The notes under the pieces: generated by a model
The model's input: only the letters and a program-made list of their open reading frames with translations
Database searches by the model: none
Told to the model about the DNA's origin: nothing
Shown here: piece after piece, positions 5,089 through 5,494 of the stretch
Layout: every line of letters starts with the position of its first letter
How positions within the stretch are numbered: position 1 is the first letter of the stretch
From: an uncultured Clostridia bacterium
Lineage (GTDB): Bacteria; Bacillota; Clostridia; HGM11514
Reading direction: 5' to 3'
DNA: 5,494 nt
NCBI GenBank assembly: GCA_934489915.1
Contig: CAKSSZ010000116.1
Coordinates: 1 to 5,494 of the forward strand
Translations under genes and position numbers: made by a program

Positions 5089-5494
5089 TTACAATACACT
5101 CTTTAAAAATTGCTGGGTTCTCGTATCCTTTGGATGTTCAAAAATCTCCTCCGGTGTTCCTTCCTCAACAATTTTACCGCTGTGCATAAAGAGAACCCTG
5201 TCGGCTACTTCACGGGCAAAACCCATTTCATGGGTCACCACAACCATGGTCATCCCCTCCATTGCCAACTGCTTCATAACCGCCAGCACTTCTCCGACCA
5301 TTTCCGGATCCAGCGCCGAAGTCGGTTCGTCAAACAGCATTACATCCGGGTTCATGCAAAGCGCCCGCACAATTGCAACACGCTGCTTTTGCCCGCCGGA
5401 CAGCTGGGAAGGAAACGCATCCCGCCGATCTGCCAGCCCGACTCTGCCCAGCAGCTCCATTGCCTTTTTCTCCGCATCTTTCTGAGATTGCTTC
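5089..5494 (-). CDS. Polar amino acid ABC transporter ATP-binding protein (GlnQ/HisP type), C-terminal part
   Basis: The ATPase subunit that powers uptake of a polar amino acid (glutamine, glutamate, cystine, arginine or similar) from the cytoplasmic face of a permease. The 134 visible residues run off the right edge, so Walker A and the N-terminal half are not seen; the usual length is about 240-250. Present in order: signature LSGGQKQRV, Walker B VMLFDEP followed by the D-loop (TSALDPE), and the H-loop VVVTHEMGF, then the typical tail GKIVEEGTPEEIFEHPKDTRTQQFLKSVL in pieces, ending at TAA 5091-5089. The signature helix reads RVAIVRAL where most relatives have RVAIARAL, a mild change. The permease and binding protein are expected outside the window. 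No GC-rich terminator follows the stop codon; only a 6-bp AU hairpin (5070-5054) without a U tail lies before P1. Substrate specificity cannot be assigned. Confidence 0.95.
   Translation of the reverse strand, partial: KQSQKDAEKKAMELLGRVGLADRRDAFPSQLSGGQKQRVAIVRALCMNPDVMLFDEPTSALDPEMVGEVLAVMKQLAMEGMTMVVVTHEMGFAREVADRVLFMHSGKIVEEGTPEEIFEHPKDTRTQQFLKSVL

Overview
The window comes from a low-to-moderate GC Gram-positive bacterium, most likely a Clostridia member of the gut-type Oscillospirales/Lachnospirales kind. The signs are strong GGAGG-type ribosome binding sites, TTG and GTG starts, consensus sigma-A promoters with extended -10 elements, a FtsH of the subfamily with an HEIGH zinc motif, and the pairing of an XRE-cupin regulator with an acyl-CoA synthetase. 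The placement is inferred from protein style; no rRNA or tRNA is present. All six genes found are on the minus strand, so the map is described from high to low coordinates.

Right edge (5494-5089): the C-terminal third of a GlnQ-type polar amino acid ABC transporter ATPase. It ends without a convincing terminator. The next 440 bases (5088-4649) hold no convincing gene but are not empty. Promoter P1 (5042-5014) should fire at about 5007. It is followed by a row of hairpins (5007-4979, 4974-4960, 4956-4927, 4909-4882, 4877-4838) and a weak stem plus T7 tract (4785-4743). I read this as a candidate structured small RNA of about 80 or about 265 nt. A full-consensus promoter, P2 (4722-4694), then starts the operon below.

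Main operon (4648 to beyond position 1), five genes with overlaps or short gaps: a CrtO-like membrane acyltransferase-family protein; a PAP2-superfamily membrane phosphatase/transferase (TTG start, 8-nt overlap); the membrane AAA+ zinc protease FtsH (GTG start, 8-nt overlap); an XRE-type DNA-binding protein with a C-terminal cupin domain (15-nt gap); and an AMP-forming acyl-CoA synthetase (25-nt gap), cut by the left edge just before its GQTE-type motif.

The first two products look like lipid or lipid-linked glycan modifying enzymes, FtsH is membrane protein quality control, and the last two look like a small-ligand sensor next to an acid-activating enzyme. A membrane-lipid or acyl-group theme is plausible for the transcription unit, but that link is inference. 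No mobile element, CRISPR array, tRNA, rRNA or recognisable named riboswitch was seen.
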